In this document: piece after piece, positions 26,536 to 35,288 of the stretch
How the letters are laid out: every line of letters starts with the position of its first letter
Numbering within the stretch: position 1 is the first letter of the stretch
Source: an uncultured Azohydromonas sp.
GTDB taxonomy: Bacteria > Pseudomonadota > Gammaproteobacteria > Burkholderiales > Burkholderiaceae_C
Reading direction: 5' to 3'
Assembly: GCF_937926365.1 (NCBI RefSeq)
Contig: NZ_CALAOH010000250.1
Coordinates: 15,567-79,566 of the forward strand
DNA length: 64,000 nt
The notes under the pieces: model-generated
Seen by the model: only the letters and a program-made list of their open reading frames with translations
Told to the model about the DNA's origin: nothing
Databases searched by the model: none
Translations under genes and position numbers: made by a program

Positions 26536-27723
26536 TCAGAAGGCCGGGATGCCGGTGATCGCGCGGCCCAGGATCAGCGCGTGGATGTCGTGCGTGCCCT
26601 CGTAGGTGTTGACCACCTCCAGGTTCACCAGGTGGCGCGCCACGCCGAACTCGTCGCTGATGCCGTTGCCGCCCATCATGTCGCGCGCCACGCGGGCGAT
26701 GTCCAGCGCCTTGCCGCAGCTGTTGCGCTTCATGATCGAGGTGATCTCCACCGCGGCCGTGCCCTCGTCCTTCATGCGCCCCAGCTGCAGGCAGCCCTGC
26801 AGGCCCAGCGTGATCTCGGTGAGCATGTCGGCGAGCTTCTTCTGCACCAGCTGGTTGGCCGCCAGCGGCTTGCCGAACTGCTTGCGGTCCAGCACGTACT
26901 GCCGTGCGCGGTGGAAGCAGTCCTCGGCCGCGCCCAGCGCCCCCCAGGCGATGCCGAAGCGCGCGCTGTTGAGGCAGGTGAACGGGCCCTTGAGGCCGCG
27001 CACCTCGGGAAAGGCGTTCTCCTCGGGGCAGAACACCTCGTCCATCACGATCTCCCCGGTGATGGAAGCGCGCAGCCCCACCTTGCCGTGGATGGCGGGC
27101 GCGGACAGCCCTTTGAAGCCCTTTTCCAGCACGAAACCGCGGATCTTGCCTTCGTCGTCCTTGGCCCAGACCACGAACACGTCGGCGATCGGGCTGTTGG
27201 TGATCCACATCTTGCTGCCGGTGAGGCTGTAACCACCGGGCACCTTGCGGGCTCGCGTGATCATGCTGCCCGGGTCGGAGCCGTGGTTGGGCTCGGTCAG
27301 GCCGAAGCAGCCGATCCACTCGCCGCTGGCGAGCTTGGGCAGGTACTTCTGCTTCTGCGCCTCGGTGCCGAACTCGTTGATGGGCACCATCACCAGCGAG
27401 GACTGCACGCTCATCATCGAGCGGTAGCCCGAGTCGACGCGCTCCACCTCGCGCGCCACCAGGCCGTAGCTCACGTAGTTGAGCCCGGCACCGCCGTAGG
27501 CTTCCGGGATGGTGATGCCCAGCAGGCCCAGCTCGCCCATCTCACGGAAGATGACAGCGTCCGTCCGCTCATGACGGAAGGCATCGAGCACACGCGGAGC
27601 CAGCCGTTCCTGGCAGTACGCGTGCGCCGAGTCGCGCACCATGCGCTCCTCTTCGGTCAGCTGCGAATTCAGCAGCAGAGGATCGTCCCATTGGAAGGCG
27701 GCATACTTGTGCGAAGAACTCAT
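26536..27723 (-). CDS. gcdH: Glutaryl-CoA dehydrogenase
   Basis: The 395-residue flavin enzyme converts glutaryl-CoA to crotonyl-CoA and CO2, passing electrons to ETF. The match to GcdH is strong along the whole length. It includes GYRSMMSVQSSLVM, the FGLTEPNHGSDPGSM substrate/FAD segment and the catalytic Glu in NTYEGTHDIHALILGRAITG. It is first in a two-gene operon with a CoA-transferase and diverges from a LysR gene with a 110-base gap that should hold both promoters; I saw no convincing operator there. An etfB gene lies at the end of the window. Confidence 0.95.
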   Translation of the reverse strand: MSSSHKYAAFQWDDPLLLNSQLTEEERMVRDSAHAYCQERLAPRVLDAFRHERTDAVIFREMGELGLLGITIPEAYGGAGLNYVSYGLVAREVERVDSGYRSMMSVQSSLVMVPINEFGTEAQKQKYLPKLASGEWIGCFGLTEPNHGSDPGSMITRARKVPGGYSLTGSKMWITNSPIADVFVVWAKDDEGKIRGFVLEKGFKGLSAPAIHGKVGLRASITGEIVMDEVFCPEENAFPEVRGLKGPFTCLNSARFGIAWGALGAAEDCFHRARQYVLDRKQFGKPLAANQLVQKKLADMLTEITLGLQGCLQLGRMKDEGTAAVEITSIMKRNSCGKALDIARVARDMMGGNGISDEFGVARHLVNLEVVNTYEGTHDIHALILGRAITGIPAF

Positions 27724-27833
27724 TTGTGCACCTGCTTGGTGAGGGGGTGGATGAGCACTCTACGCAAGCAAAGCATGGATCACAAACGATTTATTTGCAC
27801 TGACTTGTTCCGTCAACGCACAGATAAGACGCC

Positions 27834-28751
27834 ATGCGACGTACCTTGCCCTCCACCGCGGCGCTGGCCGCCTTCGAGTCCGCCGCGCGCCACCAGAGCT
27901 TCACCAAGGCCGCGGACGAGTTGTCCGTGACGCAGAGCGCCGTGTGCCGACAGATTGCTTCGCTCGAGGACTTCCTCGGCGTGAAGCTGTTCCGCCGCGA
28001 CCGGCGCGGCGTGGCGCTGACCGATGCCGGTGCGACGTACAGCCGCCAGGTTGCAGCCCGGCTGGACGAGGTCGAACGCGACACGCTGGACCTGATGGCC
28101 AAGGGGAGCCAGGGCGGCACGCTGGAGCTGGGCGTCGTGCCCACGTTCGCCACCAAGTGGCTGCTGCCGCGGCTGCCGCGATTCAGCGCCCAGCATCCGG
28201 GCATCACCGTGAACCTCAATGCCCGGTCGCGCCCGTTCCTGTTCGACGAAACGCCCTTCGATGCCGCCATCAGCGCGGGCGAACGGACCTGGCCCGGCAC
28301 CGAGGCCGAGTTCCTGATGCACGAGGAGCTCTTCCCGCTGGCCAGTCCGTCCTACCTGGCGGCGCACCGTTGCCCGCGCATCGACGAAGCCGACTGGGCC
28401 CGGTGCACGCTGCTGCAGCAAAGCACCCGGCCCTACGCGTGGCGCCAATGGTTCGCCTCCCGGGGCGTGCAGGTGGACGGGGACATGACCGGCCCGCGCC
28501 TGGAGTTGTTCTCAATGCTGGTCGAGGCCGCCATCCACGGGCTGGGCGTGGCGCTGGTGCCGCGCACGCTGGTGGAGGACGAGCTGCGGCGCGGGGTACT
28601 GGTGCGGGCTTCGCCTCACCAGCACCCCGGTGACCGCAGCTACCACCTGATGTGGCCGGAGCGCATGGCTGGGAATCGCTCGCTGATGCTGTTCCGGGAC
28701 TGGCTGAGGGATGAGGCGCGCGCTTACCGCGAGGCGCAGGGGCTGGGGTGA
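27834..28751 (+). CDS. LysR-family regulator (GcvA-like), likely controls gcdH
   Basis: The 305-residue protein has the GcvA-type start RTLPSTAALAAFESAARHQSFTKAADEL (quoted in part), a LysR HTH up to about residue 60, and a substrate-binding effector domain starting near 90 (LELGVVPTFATKWLLPRL). It diverges from gcdH, the usual place for the regulator of that module. The start ATG is preceded by ATAAGACGCC with no clear ribosome-binding site. Glutarate or glutaryl-CoA is a reasonable effector guess but nothing in the sequence identifies it. Confidence 0.88.
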   Translation: MRRTLPSTAALAAFESAARHQSFTKAADELSVTQSAVCRQIASLEDFLGVKLFRRDRRGVALTDAGATYSRQVAARLDEVERDTLDLMAKGSQGGTLELGVVPTFATKWLLPRLPRFSAQHPGITVNLNARSRPFLFDETPFDAAISAGERTWPGTEAEFLMHEELFPLASPSYLAAHRCPRIDEADWARCTLLQQSTRPYAWRQWFASRGVQVDGDMTGPRLELFSMLVEAAIHGLGVALVPRTLVEDELRRGVLVRASPHQHPGDRSYHLMWPERMAGNRSLMLFRDWLRDEARAYREAQGLG

Positions 28752-28817
28752 TGCCGCCTCCCCGCCGCTGCGCAGTCCGGATCGCCTGAGCCATGCCGGA
28801 TAGGGGTAGACCCTGGT

Positions 28818-29633
28818 TCAGCTCTCGATCCAGGCCCGGCTGCCGCGCCCGATCGCATCCGCCAGGCGCCGCAGCGCCGGCACGAAGCGCTGCTGCAGAT
28901 CACGCTCCGATACCGCGGCCTTCGGAAACACCAGGTTCAGCGCGGCCAGCAGCCGCTGGCCGGCATGCACCGGCACGGCCACGGCGGCAAAGTCCGCTTC
29001 CTGCAGCCATTCGCCCTCGTTGACGGCGTAACCACGCTCCAGTGTCTGGGCGATCAGGCTCCGCACGTGAGCGGCGTCGCGTGCGAGTTCGCCCAGGCGG
29101 TCGCCACGGCGGCGCAGCAGCTCCAGCATGGCCTCGCGCTCGGCCTCGTCGGCAGCGGCCAGGTAGGCGCGGCCGATGGCCGTCTCCAGCAGCGGCATCT
29201 TCTCGCCGATCATGGCCCGGTGCTGGGACAGCGCGCTCCAGCGGTGGGTGGACTCGCGCACCACCATGAAACCCGCCTCGGCCGTGCCCAGGTCGCAAGG
29301 CCACACCAGCTCGCGCACGGCCGCCTGCATGGCCGGCGAGGCGATGCGCGCCACCCAGGCCTCGTCCTCGAAGCCCTCGCTCAGCCGCCGCACTTCGAAG
29401 GTCAGGTAGTACTGCCCCTCCTTCTCGCCCTGGCGCACGAAGCCTTGCGCGCGCAGCGTCTCCAGCAGCCGCTTGGTGGTGGTGCGGTCCAGCCCGCACA
29501 GCCGAGCCAGTTCACTGGTGCTGCCGATGCCCCCGGGCAGCCGGTTCAAGGCCCTGAGCACGGTCAGCCCGCGCGCGAGTCCGCGCACCTCCTTGTAGAC
29601 GCCTTCGTCGCTGTCGCGGCTGGGTGCGGGCAT
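28818..29633 (-). CDS. mhpR: IclR-family transcriptional activator, MhpR
   Basis: The 271-residue IclR protein has an N-terminal winged HTH (about 15-80, SELARLCGLDRTTTKRLLETL) and a C-terminal IclR effector domain (about 95-260). It diverges from mhpA, as in E. coli. The gap holds a 17-base palindrome that closely matches the MhpR operator I recall from E. coli. MhpR is an activator that responds to 3-(3-hydroxyphenyl)propionate and related compounds. The combination of family, position and operator makes the assignment firm. Confidence 0.9.
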   Translation of the reverse strand: MPAPSRDSDEGVYKEVRGLARGLTVLRALNRLPGGIGSTSELARLCGLDRTTTKRLLETLRAQGFVRQGEKEGQYYLTFEVRRLSEGFEDEAWVARIASPAMQAAVRELVWPCDLGTAEAGFMVVRESTHRWSALSQHRAMIGEKMPLLETAIGRAYLAAADEAEREAMLELLRRRGDRLGELARDAAHVRSLIAQTLERGYAVNEGEWLQEADFAAVAVPVHAGQRLLAALNLVFPKAAVSERDLQQRFVPALRRLADAIGRGSRAWIES

Positions 29634-29667
29634 GGCAGGTCTTGGTCCGGGTTAACCCAGGCGCAAA

Positions 29668-29684
29668 CGTGCACCAGGTGCACG
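29668..29684. promoter_or_regulatory. MhpR operator
   Basis: CGTGCACCAGGTGCACG is a perfect inverted repeat around a central A. It agrees with the E. coli MhpR site as I recall it (GGTGCACCTGGTGCACA) at 14 of 17 positions. It lies about 80-95 bases before the mhpA start and 35-50 bases before the regulator start. A TTTGAC (29695-29700) downstream could be a -35 box; the matching -10 is weak, as expected for an activator-dependent promoter. Confidence 0.75.
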
Positions 29685-29762
29685 CAGTTTACGCTTTGAC
29701 CCAGCACAAGGACATTGCGGCCATCGCGGCACGACGCCGCTCGGATCCCGAAGGAGACAGCC

Positions 29763-31550
29763 GTGTCCACCATCCCACACCGCCTCGATGCCGACGTGCT
29801 GATCGTCGGCGCCGGCCCGGTCGGGCTGACCATCGCCAACACCCTGGGCCTCTACGGCGTGCGGGTGCTGGTGGTGGAGAAGCTCGACCGCATCATCGAC
29901 TATCCCCGCGCCATCGGCATCGATGACGAGTCGCTGCGCACGCTGCAGGCCACCGGCCTGGCCACCGAGGTGCAGGCGCACATCACGCCCGACCACGCCA
30001 TGCGTTTCGTCACGGCCAGCGGCCGCTGCTTCGCCGACATCGATCCGCGCACCGACGAGTTCGGCTGGGCGCGCCGCAACGCCTTCATCCAGCCGCAGAT
30101 CGACAACATCCTGTACCGGGGCCTGGCGCGCTTCTCGCACGTGCAGGTGCTGTTCGGCCACGAGGTCGATTCCTTCACGCAGGACGAGGCCGGCGTGACG
30201 CTGCAGCTCAAGGGTGCCGAGGCAACGCGGCAGGCGCGCGGCCGCTACCTCGTGGCCTGCGACGGCGGCAACAGCTTCATCCGCCGCAGCCTGAACGTGC
30301 CGTTCGAAGGCCGCACCAAGCCCAACCAGTGGATCGTGGTGGACGTGCGCAACGACCCGTTGGGAACGCCCCATGTCTACATGCACTGCGACCCCGAGCG
30401 TCCCTACGTCTCCGCGGCACTGCCGCACGGCATCCGGCGCTTCGAGTTCATGGTGATGCCCGGCGAGACCGAGGAGGAGCTCTCCAGGCCCGAGAACATG
30501 GCGCGCCTCATGCGCAAGGTCGTGGCCGACCCTGACAAGGTGGACTACATCCGCAAGCGCGTCTACACGCACAACGCCCGGCTGGCACAGACCTTCCGCG
30601 TGCAGCGCGTCCTGCTGGCGGGCGACGCCGCGCACATCATGCCGGTGTGGCAGGGCCAGGGCTACAACAGCGGCCTGCGCGACGCCAGCAACCTGGCGTG
30701 GAAGCTGGCGCACGTGGTCAAGGGCCTGGCCAGCGACCGGCTGCTCGACAGCTACACCCAGGAGCGGCGCAGCCACGCGCGCTCGATGATCCATCTCTCG
30801 GAAGTTGCGGGCGACATCTTCGCGCCCGCCAGCCGCTGGGGCACGAAGTTGCGCGATGGCCTGACGCTGGCGCTCAACCGGCTGCCCTCGGCCAAGCGCT
30901 ACATCGTCGAGATGCGCTTCAAGCCCATGCCGCGCTACCGGCAGGGTGCCGTGCTGACGAACGGCGCGGCCCCGCGCCACGGGTTGCTGGCGCGGATGCT
31001 GGAGCGCTCGGGCGGCTCGGCCCTGGGCCGGCTGCTCGGACTGATGGCCGAGAAGGAAGGCTCGCCGGTGCACCGCCTCGTCCACGGCCGGCAGAGCGAC
31101 GAAGGCACCGCCGTGGGCCGCATGTTCATCCAGCCCCGCGTGCTGTGCGAGGACGGGCAGACGCGGCTGCTCGACGAGGTGGTCGGCCTGAACTTCGCCA
31201 TCGTGGCCTGGGGTACCGACCCGACCTTCGGCATGAGCGCGCAGGCGCGCGCTTTCTGGGAGCGGCTGGGTGCGCGTTTCATCACCGTCAAGCCCGCGGT
31301 GCAGATGGCGCACCGCGACGACCACCGCCGCGGTGTGATCAGCATCGGCGACCTGGGCAACCGGCTCAAGGCCTGGTTCGCGCAGCAGCCCAGCTCCGTG
31401 GTCTTCGTCCGCCCCGACCGCTTCGTGGCCGCGCTGTGCTCGCCGCAGGAGGTGGACGCCACCACGCGCGCACTGGCCGAGGTCATGGCCATGCCGCTGG
31501 CCGCGCAGGCCAGCGCCGCACCGGTGTTCGAGCTCGCGGAGGCCGCATGA
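29763..31550 (+). CDS. mhpA: 3-(3-hydroxyphenyl)propionate hydroxylase
   Basis: The 595-residue FAD monooxygenase hydroxylates 3-(3-hydroxyphenyl)propionate to 2,3-dihydroxyphenylpropionate. It shows the N-terminal GAGPVGL dinucleotide loop, the ARG..LVACDGGNS segment, and the late GD motif (LLAGDAAHIMPVWQGQG). A C-terminal thioredoxin-like domain is present. It is somewhat longer than the E. coli enzyme, as I recall it. The start is a GTG at 29763 with AAGGAGA upstream. It is the first gene of the mhp operon and overlaps mhpB by ATGA. Confidence 0.93.
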   Translation: MSTIPHRLDADVLIVGAGPVGLTIANTLGLYGVRVLVVEKLDRIIDYPRAIGIDDESLRTLQATGLATEVQAHITPDHAMRFVTASGRCFADIDPRTDEFGWARRNAFIQPQIDNILYRGLARFSHVQVLFGHEVDSFTQDEAGVTLQLKGAEATRQARGRYLVACDGGNSFIRRSLNVPFEGRTKPNQWIVVDVRNDPLGTPHVYMHCDPERPYVSAALPHGIRRFEFMVMPGETEEELSRPENMARLMRKVVADPDKVDYIRKRVYTHNARLAQTFRVQRVLLAGDAAHIMPVWQGQGYNSGLRDASNLAWKLAHVVKGLASDRLLDSYTQERRSHARSMIHLSEVAGDIFAPASRWGTKLRDGLTLALNRLPSAKRYIVEMRFKPMPRYRQGAVLTNGAAPRHGLLARMLERSGGSALGRLLGLMAEKEGSPVHRLVHGRQSDEGTAVGRMFIQPRVLCEDGQTRLLDEVVGLNFAIVAWGTDPTFGMSAQARAFWERLGARFITVKPAVQMAHRDDHRRGVISIGDLGNRLKAWFAQQPSSVVFVRPDRFVAALCSPQEVDATTRALAEVMAMPLAAQASAAPVFELAEAA

Positions 31551-32497
31551 GCATGGAACGCGCATTCCTGGGCATGTCCCATTCGCCGCTGATGGGGCTC
31601 AACCCCGTGGCGGCGCCGGTCGAGGCCGCGCTGCTGGGCGCCATCGCGCAGGCCCGAGAGCAGGTGCAGGCCTTCAAGCCGGAGCTCGTGGTGCTGGTGG
31701 CCCCCGATCACTACAACGGCTTCTTCAACGAGCTGATGCCGCCGTTGTGCATCGGCACGGCCGCCTGCTCGGTGGGCGACTACCTCACGCCGCCCGGCGA
31801 GCTGCACGTGGACGGCGACACGGCGCTGGCGATGGCCCAGCGGCTGATGGACGAGGACTTCGACATCGCCATCTCGCGCCGCATGGTGGTGGACCACGGC
31901 TTTGCGCAGGCGCTGCAACTGCTGTGGGGCAGCCTGGACACGCCGCCGGTGGTGCCGATCTTCCTCAACGCGGTGGCACAGCCGGGCATCCCGCGCCTGC
32001 GCCGCTGCCGCCAGCTTGGCGCGGCCATCGGCCGTTTCCTGGACAACGTCCCGCAGCGCACGCTGCTCATCGGCTCGGGCGGCCTTTCGCACGAGCCGCC
32101 GGTGCCCACGCTGGCGCACCCGGACCCGGCCGTGCGCGAGCGCATCACCTTCCGCCGCGAGCCCACGCCGTCCGAGCGCGACGCCAAGACCCAGCGCGTG
32201 ATGGCCGCGGGCCGCGCGCTGGCCGCCGGCGACCCGGCCATGAAGCCGCTCAACCCGGCCTGGGATGCGCGCTGGATGGATGCGCTGGAAACGGGCGGCG
32301 CCGCGCTCGACGCGCTGTGCGCGCTGAGCGAGGACAGCATCGAGCGCGAGGCCGGCCTCTCGGCCCACGAGTCCAAGAGCTGGCTGGTGGCGCGCAGCGC
32401 GCTGCCTGCCGGCCGCTCGCCGCGCTGCACCCTGCGCCACTACCAGGCCATTCCCGAATACATCGCCGGCTTCGGGCTGCTGTGCCTGCAGGCCTGA
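31547..32497 (+). CDS. mhpB: 2,3-dihydroxyphenylpropionate 1,2-dioxygenase
   Basis: The 316-residue class III (LigB-type) extradiol dioxygenase has the MhpB start ERAFLGMSHSPLMG with an iron-ligand His. Later segments APDHYNGFFNELMPP and VVDHGFAQ carry further His residues. It cleaves the catechol ring meta to give 2-hydroxy-6-ketononadienedioate. The start overlaps the mhpA stop (ATGA), so translation is coupled. Length and motifs match the E. coli protein closely. Confidence 0.95.
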   Translation: MSMERAFLGMSHSPLMGLNPVAAPVEAALLGAIAQAREQVQAFKPELVVLVAPDHYNGFFNELMPPLCIGTAACSVGDYLTPPGELHVDGDTALAMAQRLMDEDFDIAISRRMVVDHGFAQALQLLWGSLDTPPVVPIFLNAVAQPGIPRLRRCRQLGAAIGRFLDNVPQRTLLIGSGGLSHEPPVPTLAHPDPAVRERITFRREPTPSERDAKTQRVMAAGRALAAGDPAMKPLNPAWDARWMDALETGGAALDALCALSEDSIEREAGLSAHESKSWLVARSALPAGRSPRCTLRHYQAIPEYIAGFGLLCLQA

Positions 32498-32515
32498 ACC
32501 CACCCTGGAGACAAC

Positions 32516-33304
32516 ATGAATCCCCGCATCACCGAATGGGCGCAGCGACTGCGCCAGGCCGAGGCCCAGCGCGAGCCCGTGGAGCCGCTGCGCGACGAGA
32601 TCGGCTCCGACCCCGACGGCCGCATCGCCTACGCCATCCAGCAAGCCAATGTGGAGCATGCGCTGGCGCAGGGCCGGCGCATCGTCGGCCGCAAGATCGG
32701 CCTGACCTCGCCCGCCGTGCAGCAGCAGCTGGGCGTGGACCAGCCCGACTTCGGCGCCCTCTTCGCCGACATGCTCTACGGCGACGACGAGGAGGTGCCG
32801 CTGTCGCGCACGCTGCAGCCCAAGGTCGAAGCCGAGGTGGCGCTGGTGCTCTCGCGCGACCTGCCCGCGGCCGACACCACGCTGGTCGAGCTGATCAACG
32901 CCACGGCCTACGTGCTGCCGGCCATCGAGATCGTGGGCAGCCGCATCGCGCGCTGGAACATCCGCTTCACCGACACCGTCGCCGACAACGCCTCCAGCGG
33001 CCTGGTGGTGCTGGGCGGCGTGCCCACGAAGCTCGACGGCCTGGACCTCAAGCTGTGCGCGATGTCGATGACGCGCGGCGAGGAGACGGTTTCCAGCGGC
33101 AGCGGCGCGGCCTGCCTGGGGCATCCGCTCAATGCCGCCGTCTGGCTGGCGCGCAAGCTCGCCGCGCTGGGACAGCCGCTGCGTGCCGGGGACCTCGTGC
33201 TCACCGGGGCGCTGGGGCCCATGGTCGCCGTGCAGCCGGGCGACCGCTTCGAGGCCCGCATCGAAGGCGTGGGCAGCGTGCGTGCGCGCTTTTCCGCGGC
33301 CTGA
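32516..33304 (+). CDS. mhpD: 2-hydroxypenta-2,4-dienoate hydratase
   Basis: The 262-residue protein belongs to the hydratase/decarboxylase family (FAH-like C-terminal fold). It converts 2-hydroxypentadienoate to 4-hydroxy-2-oxovalerate with a divalent metal. Recognisable parts are VGRKIGLTSPAVQQQLGV and the metal-binding PKVEAEVALVLSRDL. A GGAGAC precedes the ATG. It sits directly after mhpB, whereas in E. coli mhpC lies between them. Confidence 0.93.
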   Translation: MNPRITEWAQRLRQAEAQREPVEPLRDEIGSDPDGRIAYAIQQANVEHALAQGRRIVGRKIGLTSPAVQQQLGVDQPDFGALFADMLYGDDEEVPLSRTLQPKVEAEVALVLSRDLPAADTTLVELINATAYVLPAIEIVGSRIARWNIRFTDTVADNASSGLVVLGGVPTKLDGLDLKLCAMSMTRGEETVSSGSGAACLGHPLNAAVWLARKLAALGQPLRAGDLVLTGALGPMVAVQPGDRFEARIEGVGSVRARFSAA

Positions 33305-33334
33305 CATGCCTTCAGATCCCCCAAAGGATTCGCC

Positions 33335-34318
33335 ATGAACATCACCCGTCGCTTCACCCTGGGCGCGCTGGCCGCGGCCGCGGCCGCTGCCCTGTCGCTG
33401 GCCGGTGCGGCCGTCGCCCAGGATTTCCCCAGCAAACCCGTCACGCTGGTCGTGCCCTTCCCGCCCGGCGGCGTCACGGACCAGATCGCCCGCGTGCTGG
33501 CCGGCAAGCTGCAGGAGGACCTGCGCCAGACCGTGATCGTGGACAACAAGCCCGGCGCCGGTGGCCAGATCGCCGCGCAGGCCGTCAAGAGCGCGCCCGC
33601 CGACGGGCACACGCTCTTCGTCGCCGCCACGGAGATGTTCGCGATCAACCCCACGCTGTTCCGCAAGTTCAGCTACGACCCGCTCAAGGACTTCCATCCC
33701 GTCACGGCGCTGATCTCCTCGCCGCTGGTGCTGGTGGTGCCCAAGAACAGCCCGGTCAACTCGGTGGCCGACCTGGTGGCCGCCAGCAAGAGCAACGGCG
33801 GCTTGAACTTCGCCTCGCAGGGCGTGGGCTCCATCGGCCACCTGCTGGGCGAGCTCTACCGCAGCCGCACCAGCGGCGCGTTCCATCACGTCGCCTACAA
33901 GGGCTCGGCGCCGGCGCTGCAGGACCTGATGGGCGGCCAGGTGGACCTGATGTTCGACCCCGTCATCACCACCGCGCCGCTGATCCAGGGCGGCAAGCTC
34001 AAACCCTTGGCCATCGCCGCGACCAGGCGCGCGGCGCAACTGCCCGAGGTACGCACGCTGGAGGAACTGGGCACCGCGGGCGTGGACGCCAGCGTGTGGT
34101 TCGGCGCCGTGGTCAAGGCGGGCACGCCGGCACCGGCCGTTGCCCGGCTCAACGAGTCGCTGACCAAGGCGCTGCGCAGCCCGGACGTGGTCAAGCGCTT
34201 CAGCGACCAGGGCCTGCAGCCCATGCCGATGAGCCCGGAGGCCTTCGGCGACTTCATGAAGAAAGAGATCACGCGCTGGAGCGCGCTGGTCAAGACGAGC
34301 GGCGCATCCGTCGAATGA
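33335..34318 (+). CDS. Bug/TctC-type periplasmic binding protein inside the mhp operon
   Basis: The 327-residue protein has a signal sequence (hydrophobic 10-26, cleavage near AVAQ) and the Bug fold. Typical features are FPSKPVTLVVPFPPGG, the ligand loop (TLFVAATEMFAINP) and VVKAGTPAPAVARL. Bug proteins bind small carboxylates or aromatic acids and usually have no ABC partner. No TctA or TctB genes are near. Its place between mhpD and mhpF implies a role in capturing or sensing the hydroxyphenylpropionate-type substrate, perhaps with the porin at 38412-39524. Confidence 0.87.
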   Translation: MNITRRFTLGALAAAAAAALSLAGAAVAQDFPSKPVTLVVPFPPGGVTDQIARVLAGKLQEDLRQTVIVDNKPGAGGQIAAQAVKSAPADGHTLFVAATEMFAINPTLFRKFSYDPLKDFHPVTALISSPLVLVVPKNSPVNSVADLVAASKSNGGLNFASQGVGSIGHLLGELYRSRTSGAFHHVAYKGSAPALQDLMGGQVDLMFDPVITTAPLIQGGKLKPLAIAATRRAAQLPEVRTLEELGTAGVDASVWFGAVVKAGTPAPAVARLNESLTKALRSPDVVKRFSDQGLQPMPMSPEAFGDFMKKEITRWSALVKTSGASVE

Positions 34319-34329
34319 GGAACCCACCC

Positions 34330-35274
34330 ATGAGCAGCACCAAACTCAAGGCCGCCATCATCGGCAGCGGCAACATCGGCACGGATCTGATGATCAAGAT
34401 CCTGCGCCACGGCAAGCACATCGAGATGGGCGCCATGGTCGGCATCGACCCGGCCTCCGACGGCCTGGCACGTGCTCAACGCCTGGGCGTGGCGACCACG
34501 CACGAGGGCGTGGAAGGCCTGGCGCGGTTGCCGGTGTTCGAGGACATCGACATCGTGTTCGACGCCACCTCCGCCGGCGCGCACGTGAAGAACGACGCCT
34601 TCCTGCGGGCCCTGAAACCCGGCATCCGCATGGTGGACCTCACGCCCGCGGCCATCGGCCCGTACTGCATTCCCGTGGTCAACGGCGAGCAGCACCTGGA
34701 CGCGCATAACCTGAACATGGTCACCTGCGGCGGCCAGGCCACCATCCCGATGGTGGCGGCGGTGAGCCGCGTGGCCAAGGTGCACTACGGCGAGATCGTG
34801 GCCTCCATCTCCAGCAAGAGCGCGGGCCCGGGCACGCGCGCCAACATCGACGAGTTCACCGAGACGACCTCCAAGGCCATCGAGGCCGTCGGGGGTGCCG
34901 CCAAGGGCAAGGCCATCATCGTGCTCAACCCGGCCGAGCCGCCGCTGATGATGCGCGACACGGTCTACACGCTCTCCGACTTCGCCGACGAGGACGCGAT
35001 TGCCGCCTCGGTGGAGCGCATGGCCGCCGACGTGCAGGCCTACGTGCCGGGCTACCGGCTCAAGCAGCGCGTGCAGTTCGACCGCATCGAGCAGCCCATC
35101 CTGATCCCGGGCGTGGGACGCATCGCGGGCCTGAAAACCAGCATCTTCCTGGAGGTCGAAGGCGCCGCGCACTACCTGCCCGCCTACGCCGGCAACCTCG
35201 ACATCATGACCAGCGCCGCGCTGCGCACCGCCGAGAGCATGGCGGCCAAGCTGCTGCAGCCGCTCACGGCCTGA
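34330..35274 (+). CDS. mhpF: Acetaldehyde dehydrogenase (acylating)
   Basis: The 314-residue NAD enzyme converts acetaldehyde and CoA to acetyl-CoA. The Rossmann start AAIIGSGNIGTDLM and the catalytic Cys in NMVTCGGQATIPM identify the MhpF/DmpF family, and the length agrees with the E. coli protein. It forms a channelling complex with the aldolase encoded next (mhpE, 14 bases downstream). The ATG is close to the stop of the binding-protein gene; a GAGGAAC precedes it. Confidence 0.95.
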   Translation: MSSTKLKAAIIGSGNIGTDLMIKILRHGKHIEMGAMVGIDPASDGLARAQRLGVATTHEGVEGLARLPVFEDIDIVFDATSAGAHVKNDAFLRALKPGIRMVDLTPAAIGPYCIPVVNGEQHLDAHNLNMVTCGGQATIPMVAAVSRVAKVHYGEIVASISSKSAGPGTRANIDEFTETTSKAIEAVGGAAKGKAIIVLNPAEPPLMMRDTVYTLSDFADEDAIAASVERMAADVQAYVPGYRLKQRVQFDRIEQPILIPGVGRIAGLKTSIFLEVEGAAHYLPAYAGNLDIMTSAALRTAESMAAKLLQPLTA

Positions 35275-35288
35275 AGGAGACCAACACC

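Noticed and set aside
30935..34327. An 1130-residue minus-strand open frame opposite the mhp genes
   Set aside because: It runs antisense to well-identified enzymes and has the His/Arg/Gln-rich composition of GC-rich antisense frames, with no domain.
31747..35274. A 1175-residue plus-strand open frame
   Set aside because: Only its last 314 codons are real (mhpF). The remainder is a shifted frame of mhpB, mhpD and the Bug gene.
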